Origin: a virus
Virus record (IMG/VR): IMGVR_UViG_3300022927_000102
Coordinates: 1-25,161 of that record
Direction: 5' to 3' (one strand)
DNA: 25,161 nt
The notes beneath the pieces were generated by a model. It was not told the DNA's origin and made no database searches. It saw only the letters and a program-made list of their open reading frames with translations. Shown here one piece after another: positions 5,975 to 13,550 of the stretch. The position numbers and the translations under genes are program-made. Each line of letters begins with the position of its first letter. Within the stretch, counting starts at the first letter, position 1.

Positions 5975-6654
5975 CACCACTATGGGATCGGCTTAACAGC
6001 TATGCTGAATACATATCAAATTCATTTGATAATAAGTTTAAGCGATATGATAACCAAAAATATACTGATGATATGCACTTTCCTGGATGGACTGATACCT
6101 TTTGGAATTCAGATCAAATCTACAAAGCGCATTTGAAAACCATTGTACCAGAAAACGGTAAAGGTTTATGGTTGATGCACGTTAACGTATTTCCAAAAGC
6201 AAATATTGAATTACCTATTCTTGGGTTTGATATTGTTGCCGGTCCCAAAAAGATTACAGGATCATTTATGGACTTTTCACCATTGTTAGGTTTTGCACAT
6301 CCTTACCATGATTATATGGAACGGCGAGTTGCTAACCTAGAATGGAATAAACCACGTGAATTACCACCGTGGGCAAAAGAAATCTTTTCAAGTGATATGC
6401 TTGCGGTTGGTAATATTAATACTGATGATGAGCTTAATCAGTTTATACAAGTGACAACTGATTTGGTAGATTATTATCTCGACAACCTTGATGATAACAC
6501 ATTTTACAGTCGGCGTGAAACAACACCTCTATTAAATAAGTATTGTCAAAATCAAAAGCTTAATCCGCATCTTCATAGATCTATTTTAGCAATGGGTATA
6601 TCCGAAAAAGATAAAGATGAATATGTAAATAACGTGCTATTCGAGGAGATTTAA
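5971..6654 (+). CDS. pcyX: Ferredoxin-dependent bilin reductase, PcyX/PebS-like
   Basis: A 227-aa protein of the ferredoxin-dependent bilin reductase family, which reduces biliverdin to phycobilins. The core LMHVNVFPKANIELPILG (68-85) followed by FDIVAG and then SFMDFSP (98-104) is the family signature. H70 aligns with PcyA His88 and D101 with the catalytic Asp105. The position of PcyA Glu76 appears to be K56, so it should not behave like PcyA and fits phage PebS/PcyX forms that make phycoerythrobilin. The C-terminal YCQNQKLNPHLHRSIL (191-206) is also typical. PcyX-type enzymes are known from marine viral DNA together with heme oxygenase. The PcyX versus PebS choice is inference. The next gene starts immediately after its stop. 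Confidence 0.88.
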   Translation: MTPLWDRLNSYAEYISNSFDNKFKRYDNQKYTDDMHFPGWTDTFWNSDQIYKAHLKTIVPENGKGLWLMHVNVFPKANIELPILGFDIVAGPKKITGSFMDFSPLLGFAHPYHDYMERRVANLEWNKPRELPPWAKEIFSSDMLAVGNINTDDELNQFIQVTTDLVDYYLDNLDDNTFYSRRETTPLLNKYCQNQKLNPHLHRSILAMGISEKDKDEYVNNVLFEEI

Positions 6655-7314
6655 ATGGCGTTTTTAGTACATCCCTTGCCACCAGTAAACGTATATGTTA
6701 AAATGGAATATCTATACGATTTGGATTTCGCTGACGACCGAGGATGGGGTAACTTAACTCCTGGCATTTGGATTAGTGTTAAATCAACTCAATCAAAAGC
6801 GTTATATTTTGAAACACTTCTTACAGACTATGGAGCATTATATGATAAATTACCTATATCAGCTTTTGTTTGGAAAGAAGACTTCGATCTTGAAGACCAG
6901 CTTCCACTTGATGTTCTTCAGCTTTGGGATTGTTTTGATTACGACCTTACCGTTATCCAAAAGCCAATCTTGTGTAGGTGTGAGTTTTTTGGAAAAGACA
7001 AAAAGATGCACGCAGGAGAATACGAATTTACCATAGATAATGCTCACAGAGATAACGCATATCTCGATACTAATTTTTCAGAACACGATCCAGAGCACAA
7101 ATCATTTAATGTTATTAGACTTGATAATGGTCAATTCGCTGCTCAACCAAACAACAGAGTTATATGGAGAGACAGTTCATTAACACCTGCTAATTTGAAA
7201 CGACCTGATTTTAAAGTGTGTACTCAAAACTACGCAGTAGAAGATCAACCCAAATGGTCGGTTGGCCACACTGATGAATGGCAATATAAAACAAAAGAGG
7301 AAGAAAACGGTTGA
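6655..7314 (+). CDS. Conserved T4-type marine phage protein, 219 aa
   Basis: ATG directly follows the bilin reductase stop; GAGGAG lies just upstream. The N-terminus FLVHPLPPVNVYVKMEYLYD and the later KALYFETLL...YGALYDKLPISAFVWK are, from memory, conserved in T4-like cyanophages and related marine phages. There the gene lies near the replication genes and has no known function. It is soluble, with no recognisable catalytic motif. Because it lies just ahead of the core block, its pairing with pcyX may be coincidental. Confidence 0.75.
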   Translation: MAFLVHPLPPVNVYVKMEYLYDLDFADDRGWGNLTPGIWISVKSTQSKALYFETLLTDYGALYDKLPISAFVWKEDFDLEDQLPLDVLQLWDCFDYDLTVIQKPILCRCEFFGKDKKMHAGEYEFTIDNAHRDNAYLDTNFSEHDPEHKSFNVIRLDNGQFAAQPNNRVIWRDSSLTPANLKRPDFKVCTQNYAVEDQPKWSVGHTDEWQYKTKEEENG

Positions 7315-7339
7315 CAATAAATGGATGTTGTGATAATAT
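7311..7339 (+). promoter_or_regulatory. Sigma70-like early promoter
   Basis: TTGACA at 7311-7316 overlaps the upstream stop codon, with 17 bases to TAATAT at 7334-7339. A weak stem (TATTGT 7343-7348 with ACAATA 7359-7364) lies at the predicted start. It would drive the small genes, gp33 and gp59. Confidence 0.65.
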
Positions 7340-7481
7340 TAATATTGTAAGGAATCAAACAATAGCTGAGTTTGATAACCATAGGTATTTAATTACTTTA
7401 CATTATTGTAAGTCTTGCGGGTCTAAAAAGGCCAGCTCAAACATAACTCATATTAAAAAGGAGAAAACAGATGTATGTTAA
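7311..7481 (+). CDS. Possible small TTG-start protein with a CxxC motif, 56 aa
   Basis: An open frame starting with TTG that overlaps the previous stop (TTGA) with AGAGGA nearby, and running ten bases into the next gene. It contains HYCKSCGSKK, a CxxC pair that could be half of a zinc ribbon. The TTG is also the first three bases of a clear -35 box, and no ATG is present, so the frame may be fortuitous. Confidence 0.25.
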   Translation: MTINGCCDNINIVRNQTIAEFDNHRYLITLHYCKSCGSKKASSNITHIKKEKTDVC

Positions 7482-7674
7482 ACACGTACTAGGCGAACGC
7501 AATAAATTGATGTATCGTGCTGAAATTCATAAAGATAATGAAGGAACATATTCTATTCGTTATTTCTCGGAAGCACAAGAAATTAAACGTGAAACTTTTG
7601 AAGGAAAATCTATCCACTATGTCGAGGATGCGGCTGATAATTGGATCAGTGGGATTAAGACATTAAATGGATAG
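7471..7674 (+). CDS. Hypothetical protein, 67 aa
   Basis: A small protein with alternating charged and hydrophobic residues (YRAEIHKDNEGTYSIRYF), probably a beta-rich fold. AAGGAG lies just upstream of the ATG. It is the first clear gene after the promoter at 7311 and overlaps the next start by eight bases. From memory, similar proteins precede gp33 in marine T4-like phages, but the function is unknown. Confidence 0.7.
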   Translation: MYVKHVLGERNKLMYRAEIHKDNEGTYSIRYFSEAQEIKRETFEGKSIHYVEDAADNWISGIKTLNG

Positions 7675-7861
7675 CAATAACATACCTGAAATCCGTGGTA
7701 ATACTTATGGTGTTGAAATTCAAATAAAAGATAGACCTTTTGTGAAAATTAATGGAAACATAGTTTATGAGGACAAGAAAGATGTAATGCTTTTTTGGAC
7801 AGCCTATAGAATGGGAAGGGACCATAAGAAAAATGAAATTAGACACGCGTTGGGACTTTAG
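7667..7861 (+). CDS. Hypothetical protein, 64 aa
   Basis: Overlaps the genes on both sides (8 bases upstream, 29 downstream), so it is probably translationally coupled to them; its own ribosome site is weak. It is soluble, with IKDRPFVKINGNIVYE suggesting a small beta hairpin. I do not recognise it. Confidence 0.55.
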   Translation: MDSNNIPEIRGNTYGVEIQIKDRPFVKINGNIVYEDKKDVMLFWTAYRMGRDHKKNEIRHALGL

Positions 7862-8105
7862 ACAAATGATTACACCGCCAAGGTCGCCTGAAAAAATCCA
7901 CCATGAAATTGCGGACATGCTGGCCAACGGTGTAAATTATATTGATGCGTTAGTTGAATATGCACGCAAGAATAATCTAGAAATCGAGGCAGTTGCTGAT
8001 ATCGTAAAGAAATCATCAATACTTAAAGAGAAACTTAGATCAGAAGCTGTGCAATTGAGATTGGTTGAAAAAGATGATAAAGACATCACAGAGCTTTGCA
8101 AATGA
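7833..8105 (+). CDS. 33: gp33-like late-transcription coactivator
   Basis: A 90-aa helical protein. The pattern IHHEIADMLANGVNYIDALV, then EYARKNNLEIEAVADIV, then LKEKLRSEA resembles the gp33 family of T4-type phages. In T4, gp33 bridges RNA polymerase (beta flap) and the sliding clamp gp45 so that gp55-dependent late promoters fire. Location next to gp59 and gp32 matches the T4 order 33-59-32. T4 gp33 is 112 aa, so this copy is a little shorter. Starts at 7833 or the in-frame ATG 7866 are both possible. It would activate the TATAAATA promoters seen in this window. Confidence 0.72.
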   Translation: MKLDTRWDFRQMITPPRSPEKIHHEIADMLANGVNYIDALVEYARKNNLEIEAVADIVKKSSILKEKLRSEAVQLRLVEKDDKDITELCK

Positions 8106-8676
8106 GGAAACTTTTCAGCTCTATATAAAATATCTTGCAATGAAAAAACACTTTACCACGGACGGTTATGACTATCAAAAATATCGTGGTAAAGTAAGAG
8201 CCAAATTTGAAACATATCGCACACGTAACGATGTTTTCTTCTTTCACAAATTGTCAACTAAGGATGAGCCAATAAATCAATTGTTGGCTAATATGGTTGT
8301 TAATCCTAATTCATGGATACGTGATATTGTTGAAGACATTGGTGATGAGCGATACGTTGATTGGCGCAAAAAGATGGATGCGTTAAGTTATACTTTTAAA
8401 TCTGATTTGAGTAAACTTGACGATAACTACCAAGCAAATTTTGTAACACCAGACGGACAGCATCCGCATATCTTACGTCTGTATTTACAAAAGCAAATAT
8501 CACTTGAGACGTTTACAATAATTACCAATTTATCAAACATTTTTCCTTATTGGGATGATAATTTGGTTGACAAAATCGTTGCTCGTGATATAATTAGATT
8601 ATCCAAGAAATACAAACCGTTCTTGGAAATAAATGAAAAAAAGTTCAAGGATATCATCCGTGATCGGTTTTTCTGA
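8074..8676 (+). CDS. 59: gp59 helicase loader
   Basis: A 200-aa protein when started at ATG 8074, which gives MIKTSQSFANEETFQLYIKY and aligns with the T4 gp59 beginning; a TTG at 8065 is an alternative. DVFFFHKLSTKDE near residue 47 and LLANMVVNPNSWIRDI near 65 correspond to the T4 segments YFFQKLS and NLVANQDAWIGDI. LRLYLQKQISLETFTII near 131 matches LLQSNIISFETFILL. gp59 loads the gp41 helicase onto gp32-coated forks and recombination intermediates. It overlaps gp33 by 32 bases. gp32 and gp41, both its partners, lie downstream. Confidence 0.88.
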   Translation: MIKTSQSFANEETFQLYIKYLAMKKHFTTDGYDYQKYRGKVRAKFETYRTRNDVFFFHKLSTKDEPINQLLANMVVNPNSWIRDIVEDIGDERYVDWRKKMDALSYTFKSDLSKLDDNYQANFVTPDGQHPHILRLYLQKQISLETFTIITNLSNIFPYWDDNLVDKIVARDIIRLSKKYKPFLEINEKKFKDIIRDRFF

Positions 8677-8684
8677 TATAAATA
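8677..8684 (+). promoter_or_regulatory. T4-type late promoter before gp32
   Basis: Exact TATAAATA starting right after the gp59 stop, 73 bases before gp32. In T4, gene 32 is also transcribed late. A stem-loop at 8687-8706 would lie at or just after the transcript start. Confidence 0.6.
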
Positions 8685-8686
8685 GT

Positions 8687-8706
8687 TGGTTAACTGATGT
8701 TAACTA
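8687..8706 (+). promoter_or_regulatory. 5' leader stem-loop of the gp32 mRNA (possible autoregulatory element)
   Basis: TGGTTAAC (8687-8694) and GTTAACTA (8699-8706) can pair over 8 bp (one G-T) with a TGAT loop. The remaining 50-base leader is A-rich and unstructured up to AAGGAG. T4 gp32 represses its own translation by binding cooperatively from a structured 5' leader element, so a similar role is possible but unproven here. Confidence 0.35.
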
Positions 8707-8756
8707 CATTTCGCAACATAAAACGCTATATAAAGCAATATTAAGGAGATACGTAT

Positions 8757-9698
8757 ATGACTATGTCATTTGATGCACTCAAAAAGAATCGTTCAAGTTC
8801 TTTAAATAAATTGAACCAACAGCTCGACAAGATTTCTCAAAAGAGCTACTCTGATCCCAATGAAGGTAAAATGTGGAAACCAACTCGTGACAAAGCGGGT
8901 AATGGTTTTGCTATCATTCGTTTCTTGCCTGCCCCTCAAGGTGAAGAAATGCCATTCGTTCGTATTTGGGATCACGGTTTTCAAGGCCCAACAGGTCTGT
9001 GGTACATTGAAAACTCATTAACAACAATCGGTGCGGATGACCCGGTTTCAGAATTTAATTCAAAATTGTGGAACTCAGGTATTGAGTCCGATAAAGAACA
9101 GGCACGCAAACAGAAGCGTCGTCTGAAGTATGTTGCCAATGTCCTTATTGTAAAAGACAGCGCAAACCCTGATAATGACGGCAAGGTCTTTATGTACCAA
9201 TTCGGTAAAAAGATCTTCGACAAACTGAATGATATGATGAACCCTCAGTTCGAGGATGAAACACCAGTAAACCCATTTGATTTTTGGGAAGGTGCAAATT
9301 TCCGTTTGAAAATCCGTAAGTTTGAAGGATATCCAAACTATGACAAATCAGAATTTGATTCACCGTCACCTATTGCCGAAGATGATGCAGAAATCGAAGC
9401 TATCTGGAACCAACAGCATAAACTGCAAGAGTTGGTTGATCCAAAGAACTTCAAAGATTATAATGAATTGAAAGCAAAGCTACACCGTGTACTTGCTTTG
9501 AATGAAGAACCATCTGATCCAACAACTGCTGTTGGTGACGCCGATGATGATCTTGATTTGAGTAGCCTGGGTAATGCAGCAACGTCGGCACCTCAACCGA
9601 CAATGCCTACCGCAATGCCTGAAACATCATCCACAACCATGTCAATGGACGACGATGATGAAGATCTTTCAATCTTTAAGGAACTAGCAAATGGTTAG
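8757..9698 (+). CDS. 32: gp32 single-stranded DNA-binding protein
   Basis: A 313-aa gp32 homologue. The N-terminal B-domain (FDALKKNRSSSLNKL) contains the basic LAST-like segment that drives cooperativity. The OB-type core includes WKPTRDKAGNGFAIIRFLPA (about 40-59) and RLKYVANVLIVKDSANPDND (about 121-140). The acidic tail MDDDDEDLSIFKEL at the C-terminus is the site for partner proteins such as gp59, UvsX and polymerase. There are no cysteines, so the zinc-binding His-Cys3 site of T4 gp32 is absent, as in cyanophage versions. AAGGAGAT precedes the ATG; a second in-frame ATG is two codons later. Confidence 0.95.
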   Translation: MTMSFDALKKNRSSSLNKLNQQLDKISQKSYSDPNEGKMWKPTRDKAGNGFAIIRFLPAPQGEEMPFVRIWDHGFQGPTGLWYIENSLTTIGADDPVSEFNSKLWNSGIESDKEQARKQKRRLKYVANVLIVKDSANPDNDGKVFMYQFGKKIFDKLNDMMNPQFEDETPVNPFDFWEGANFRLKIRKFEGYPNYDKSEFDSPSPIAEDDAEIEAIWNQQHKLQELVDPKNFKDYNELKAKLHRVLALNEEPSDPTTAVGDADDDLDLSSLGNAATSAPQPTMPTAMPETSSTTMSMDDDDEDLSIFKELANG

Positions 9699-10017
9699 TA
9701 AAACCTACGAAGAGGTTTTAGACTTTGACTTCGGCTTCAGCTTCATTGATGAAGAGCTTCAGGAAAAAGAAGCTGCTGCCGAGGAAAAAATTCAAGAAGT
9801 CAGTAGTGAAAAGCAATCACTCGAGGATCAACTTAATGATGCTAAAGTAGCTGCCGATGACTTTGAATATCGTCTAGAACTTTTATTCAAATCTGTAACA
9901 CCTTTTCTGGATAATCTATGTAAGAACCCAGATAAGTCAACAATCTATTGGCCCGATAGAGTCGGGAAAATACAATCATATAAAGAAAAACTAATGACGA
10001 TTGTAGAGGGAAAATAA
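9691..10017 (+). CDS. Conserved coiled-coil protein between gp32 and UvsX, 108 aa
   Basis: Overlaps the end of gp32 by eight bases and stops one base before the UvsX start codon, so it is translated with both. Residues 20-60 are a charged heptad-like coiled coil (EELQEKEAAAEEKIQEV onwards). The C-terminal half has NPDKSTIYWPDRVGKIQSYK. From memory, a small protein with the PDK...YWPxR motif occupies this position in marine T4-like phages. The function is unknown; location suggests an accessory role in replication or recombination. Confidence 0.75.
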   Translation: MVSKTYEEVLDFDFGFSFIDEELQEKEAAAEEKIQEVSSEKQSLEDQLNDAKVAADDFEYRLELLFKSVTPFLDNLCKNPDKSTIYWPDRVGKIQSYKEKLMTIVEGK

Positions 10018-10018
10018 T

Positions 10019-11107
10019 ATGAGTCTTTTAGACAAACTTGTGAAGAATTCTACCATTAAACTGACGGCACAGTTATCTGAGTCAAAAGTTTTTGGTAAGA
10101 AAGAAATGGCACCAACACCTGTACCTATGGTAAATGTTGCGCTGTCAGGTCGTGTTGATGGTGGACTATCACCAGGTCTCCTTGTTTTGGCAGGTCCATC
10201 AAAACACTTTAAGTCGGCGTTTGCTTTGCTAACAGCAGCCGCTTATTTAAACAAGCATGAAGATGCAATCTTGCTCTTTTATGATTCGGAATTTGGTACA
10301 CCTCAATCATATTTTGAATCATTTGGTATTGACATGGATCGAGTCGTCCATACACCAATCACCAATGTTGAAGAACTCAAATTTGATGTTACGAAACAGT
10401 TGGACGGTATTGAGAAAAAAGATAATGTTTGTATTATCATTGACTCAGTCGGTAACCTTGCATCTAAGAAAGAAGTCGAAGATGCGATGAATGAAAAATC
10501 AGTTGCTGATATGTCTCGAGCAAAGGCACTGAAATCATTGTTCCGTATTGTTACACCACATCTTAATTTGAAAGATATCCCACTGATTGCGGTAAACCAT
10601 ACTTATCAGGAAATTGGTTTGTTTCCTAAAGCTATTGTTTCAGGTGGGACTGGTATTTATTACTCTGCTGATGCAATTTGGATTATTGGTCGCCAACAGG
10701 ATAAGGTTGGTACTGAAATTCAAGGTTATCACTTTGTTATTAATATTGAAAAATCACGCCATGTTAAAGAAAAATCTAAAATTCCAATTAGTGTAAGTTG
10801 GGATGGCGGTATTGTGAAGTGGTCTGGTTTGATGGATGTAGCTGAAAAAGGTGGTTACCTCCGTAAACCAAAAGTTGGTTGGTATGAAGCAGTTAACCCA
10901 GAAACCGGTGAGGTTATTTCTGAAAAGCTGATGCGTGCCAAAGAGGTTAACGATAACAAAGAGTTTTGGCTAATGATGTTTGAGAAAACTGATCTCACAA
11001 CATATATTAAAGAAGCCTTTACAATTGGAGCCTCAGGTAGTATTATGCGTGAAGAAACGGATGAACCTGAAGTAATTGAAGATCTTGTTGTGGATACCGA
11101 AGAATAA
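10019..11107 (+). CDS. uvsX: UvsX RecA-like recombinase
   Basis: A 362-aa UvsX homologue that forms filaments on ssDNA and drives strand exchange in recombination-dependent replication. The unusual Walker A GPSKHFKS (59-66) matches the T4 GPSKSFKS type. Walker B is CIIIDSVGNLASKKE (138-152), followed by SRAKALKSLFRIVTPHLN and AVNHTYQE. GGTGIYYSADAIWIIG and INIEKSRHVKEKSK match the T4 L2 region and core. The C-terminal tail is acidic (ETDEPEVIEDLVVDTEE), as in T4. It is coupled to the small coiled-coil gene upstream. The next gene has its own promoter. Confidence 0.97.
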   Translation: MSLLDKLVKNSTIKLTAQLSESKVFGKKEMAPTPVPMVNVALSGRVDGGLSPGLLVLAGPSKHFKSAFALLTAAAYLNKHEDAILLFYDSEFGTPQSYFESFGIDMDRVVHTPITNVEELKFDVTKQLDGIEKKDNVCIIIDSVGNLASKKEVEDAMNEKSVADMSRAKALKSLFRIVTPHLNLKDIPLIAVNHTYQEIGLFPKAIVSGGTGIYYSADAIWIIGRQQDKVGTEIQGYHFVINIEKSRHVKEKSKIPISVSWDGGIVKWSGLMDVAEKGGYLRKPKVGWYEAVNPETGEVISEKLMRAKEVNDNKEFWLMMFEKTDLTTYIKEAFTIGASGSIMREETDEPEVIEDLVVDTEE

Positions 11108-11110
11108 CAG

Positions 11111-11139
11111 TTGACAAGTTCTTACATCTGTAATACAAT
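11111..11139 (+). promoter_or_regulatory. Sigma70-like early promoter for the helicase gene
   Basis: TTGACA at 11111-11116, 17 bases, TACAAT at 11134-11139. Predicted start is near 11146, the first base or so of a stem-loop. Confidence 0.7.
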
Positions 11140-11146
11140 TAATATT

Positions 11147-11172
11147 GTGGCGGGTAACTTATTGCTCGCCAC
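11147..11172 (+). promoter_or_regulatory. Stem-loop at the 5' end of the helicase mRNA
   Basis: GTGGCGGGT (11147-11155) pairs with GCTCGCCAC (11164-11172) over 9 bp (two G-T pairs) with an 8-base loop. There is no T-run, so it is not a classical terminator; it would cap the 5' end of the transcript. Confidence 0.6.
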
Positions 11173-11198
11173 AAATCATCTCAACTTATGGATATCCA

Positions 11199-12617
11199 AT
11201 GATTGAAAAAACAGTATTAACAAACCTTATATTTAACCGTGAGTATTTTCAAAAGGTATTTCCGTATATTAAATCGGATTACTTTGAGGATGCTAATATC
11301 AAAAAGATCTTTGATACATATTCGTCATATGTTGAAGATTACAAAGAACCACCTTCCGTCGAAGCACTCAAGCTGTCCGTTGATAAACGTAAAGATTTGA
11401 ATGAAGATACCTATAAAGGTGTTATGACTGAAATTGATACAATGGCAATTGATGAGAATACTAACTTTGATTGGTTGGTAGGTGAAACAGAAAAATTCTG
11501 TCAAGACCGTGATTTATATAATGCAATTCGTAAAGCAATTTTGGTTGTTGATGGCACTGATAAAGAATTTGATAAAGGTGCCTTACCTCAACTTTTGAGT
11601 GACTCACTTTCTGTTAATTTTGATACATCAATCGGCCATGATTACTTTGAAGATTATGACTCTCGATATGACTTTTATCATAAGAAAGAAGAGCGTATTC
11701 CATTCGATATTGAATTACTTAACAAGATTACTAAAGGTGGTTTGCCACGCAAATCTATGACTGTATTGTTGGCAACAACAGGTGGTGGTAAATCATTAGT
11801 TAAATGCCATCATGCTGCATCGGCATTGATGCACGGTAACAATGTCTTATACATTACAATGGAAATGGCAGAAGAACGTATCTCTGAACGCATTGATGCT
11901 AATATGATGGATGTAACAATTGATGAAGTTTCTGAAACCCCACGTGATGTATTTGCTAAACGTATTAATCGCTTCAAAGGCAAAACAACAGGCAAACTTG
12001 TTGTTAAAGAATATCCAACAGGTTCGGCTCACGTTGGTCATTTCCGACATTTGCTAAACGAATTAAAAATGAAACGCAACTTCACTCCTGATATTATCTT
12101 TATTGATTATCTAAACATATGTGCGTCGGCACGTGTCAAAGGTGCAGCTGCAGCTAACTCATATACATTAGTTAAATCAATTGCCGAGGAGGTGCGTGGT
12201 CTTGCTATGGAATACAATTGTGCCGTTGTTACTAGTTCTCAGTTTAACCGTGATGGGTATGGTAATTCTGATGTGGATCTTACGAATACTTCTGAATCCA
12301 TGGGTATTACTCATACTGCTGATTGTATTATTGGCTTGATCTCATCTGAAGAACTCGACAACCTTGGTCAATTAATGTTTAAACAATTGAAAAATCGTTG
12401 GGGTGATTTGAATTATTTCCGCCGATTTGTTGTTGGTATTGACCGTGCTAAAATGAAACTGTATGACCTTGAGGATTATGCTCAGACAAGTATTAGCCAA
12501 GACACCGCTAATACAACACCACAACAACCAAGATCTTTTGATGATGCACCTGTATTTGATAAAGGCAATTTTGGTAAAAGTAAAAAGAAATTATTTGACT
12601 CAGGAGATTTAATGTAA
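11199..12617 (+). CDS. 41: gp41 replicative DNA helicase
   Basis: A 472-aa DnaB-like hexameric helicase. ATG 11199 gives MIEKTVLTNLIFNREYF, which aligns with the T4 gp41 start; the open frame extends to TTG 11145, but that part contains the mRNA stem-loop. The N-terminal domain runs to about residue 165. Walker A is ATTGGGKS (192-199), then NVLYITMEMAEERISERIDA (T4: NVLYISMEMAEEVCAKRIDA), Walker B DIIFIDYLNIC near 297-307, and SYTLVKSIAEEVRGLA. It unwinds DNA at the fork with gp61 primase (not in this window) and is loaded by gp59. There is no clear Shine-Dalgarno site. Confidence 0.96.
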   Translation: MIEKTVLTNLIFNREYFQKVFPYIKSDYFEDANIKKIFDTYSSYVEDYKEPPSVEALKLSVDKRKDLNEDTYKGVMTEIDTMAIDENTNFDWLVGETEKFCQDRDLYNAIRKAILVVDGTDKEFDKGALPQLLSDSLSVNFDTSIGHDYFEDYDSRYDFYHKKEERIPFDIELLNKITKGGLPRKSMTVLLATTGGGKSLVKCHHAASALMHGNNVLYITMEMAEERISERIDANMMDVTIDEVSETPRDVFAKRINRFKGKTTGKLVVKEYPTGSAHVGHFRHLLNELKMKRNFTPDIIFIDYLNICASARVKGAAAANSYTLVKSIAEEVRGLAMEYNCAVVTSSQFNRDGYGNSDVDLTNTSESMGITHTADCIIGLISSEELDNLGQLMFKQLKNRWGDLNYFRRFVVGIDRAKMKLYDLEDYAQTSISQDTANTTPQQPRSFDDAPVFDKGNFGKSKKKLFDSGDLM

Positions 12618-12808
12618 TGGCTTATGTTGTGACTCAAAAAGATAAACGTTGGCAGTTATACAATACGGAAAGTGACGAATGGATTGAAATAAATGTTAGT
12701 AAACGTGAGGCTAACAAGATGGCTCGTCGCCTAAACCTTGGGTCAGGTTTCTATCAATCACCTGTACCTTCCTTTTTTCAGAAATATAACAATTCAGCAG
12801 AATTATAA
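12617..12808 (+). CDS. Hypothetical protein, 63 aa
   Basis: ATG overlaps the helicase stop (TAATG), so it is translationally coupled to gp41; GGAG lies ten bases upstream. A small, basic, soluble protein (VTQKDKRWQLYNTESDEWIE; KREANKMARRLN) that I do not recognise. A late promoter begins just before its stop codon. Confidence 0.6.
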   Translation: MAYVVTQKDKRWQLYNTESDEWIEINVSKREANKMARRLNLGSGFYQSPVPSFFQKYNNSAEL

Positions 12809-12811
12809 ATA
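12804..12811 (+). promoter_or_regulatory. T4-type late promoter
   Basis: Exact TATAAATA overlapping the end of the preceding gene and 29 bases before the start at 12840. It would drive the two genes with capsid-targeting-like N-termini and the virion-like genes after them. Confidence 0.65.
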
Positions 12812-12839
12812 GTTTTAAATCAACACAGCGGAGCTTACT

Positions 12840-13550
12840 ATGTTACGGTTTAAGACATTTATAAATGAGAAAAAAGATCCTGAAGCAAAGGAAAAGATGC
12901 ACCTTGCGCACTTTAATGACGAAGTAAATCGTGTTAAAAAAGAAACAGGCAAGGACCATGTGGTATTACATCATAATAACAAAAAGCATCAAATTACCCA
13001 TGCCGAAAAGGTTAGTGGTACACCGAAAGCCGATTTTAAACTACACGATAAAAAAGGCAATCACGTTTACGTTTCTCATAAGGATTATAAAGGTTCAGGT
13101 GATGCTGCTAAATCGTATAATCAATTAGGTGGTGTTTCAAAGTTTAAAGATCATCCCGCGGTTAAAAAATTCCAAAAAGCTATTGAAAAAGATCATGGTG
13201 GTACTGCCGAAGGAAAAGGCACTATTTCTATGCATCTCGACAATAAAAACAAACAACACCATGACCTAGTTAAAAAGGCATTGTTTGGTAAAGATCACGG
13301 CGGTAAGCACGGCAATGATGCGTGTCATAGTTTGATTCAAGGGCATATGAATTTGAAAAAGCATAAAGATGGGCATCATATTGACGCTCACCATATTATG
13401 CACCATGACGAGCCAATTAAACACGACTATCATATCTTTGCAAGAACAGCAAAAAGTGGTAGCTCAAAAAGAAACGATTTGGGACTAAAGCATACTCGTG
13501 TCGGCATTGGTATGAAAGCCGGGCGTAAAATATCTCACGAAGTTAAGTAA
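12840..13550 (+). CDS. Basic His-rich protein with capsid-targeting-like N-terminus; possible nuclease fold
   Basis: A 236-aa protein, very rich in His and Lys. It begins MLRFKTFINE followed by KKD, resembling T4 internal-protein capsid-targeting sequences that gp21 protease cuts after (I/L)-x-E. SGTPKADFKLHDKKGNHVYV then SHKDYKGSG (59-87) has D65 and S-x-K at 79-81, with NQLGG after it. This could be a degenerate PD-(D/E)XK nuclease core with Ser in place of the acidic residue. His-rich stretches near 165-195 (KHKDGHHIDAHHIMHHDE) could bind metal. Late promoter 12804 lies 29 bases upstream. The nuclease idea is tentative; the packaging idea is better supported by the other genes with similar starts. 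Confidence 0.55.
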   Translation: MLRFKTFINEKKDPEAKEKMHLAHFNDEVNRVKKETGKDHVVLHHNNKKHQITHAEKVSGTPKADFKLHDKKGNHVYVSHKDYKGSGDAAKSYNQLGGVSKFKDHPAVKKFQKAIEKDHGGTAEGKGTISMHLDNKNKQHHDLVKKALFGKDHGGKHGNDACHSLIQGHMNLKKHKDGHHIDAHHIMHHDEPIKHDYHIFARTAKSGSSKRNDLGLKHTRVGIGMKAGRKISHEVK

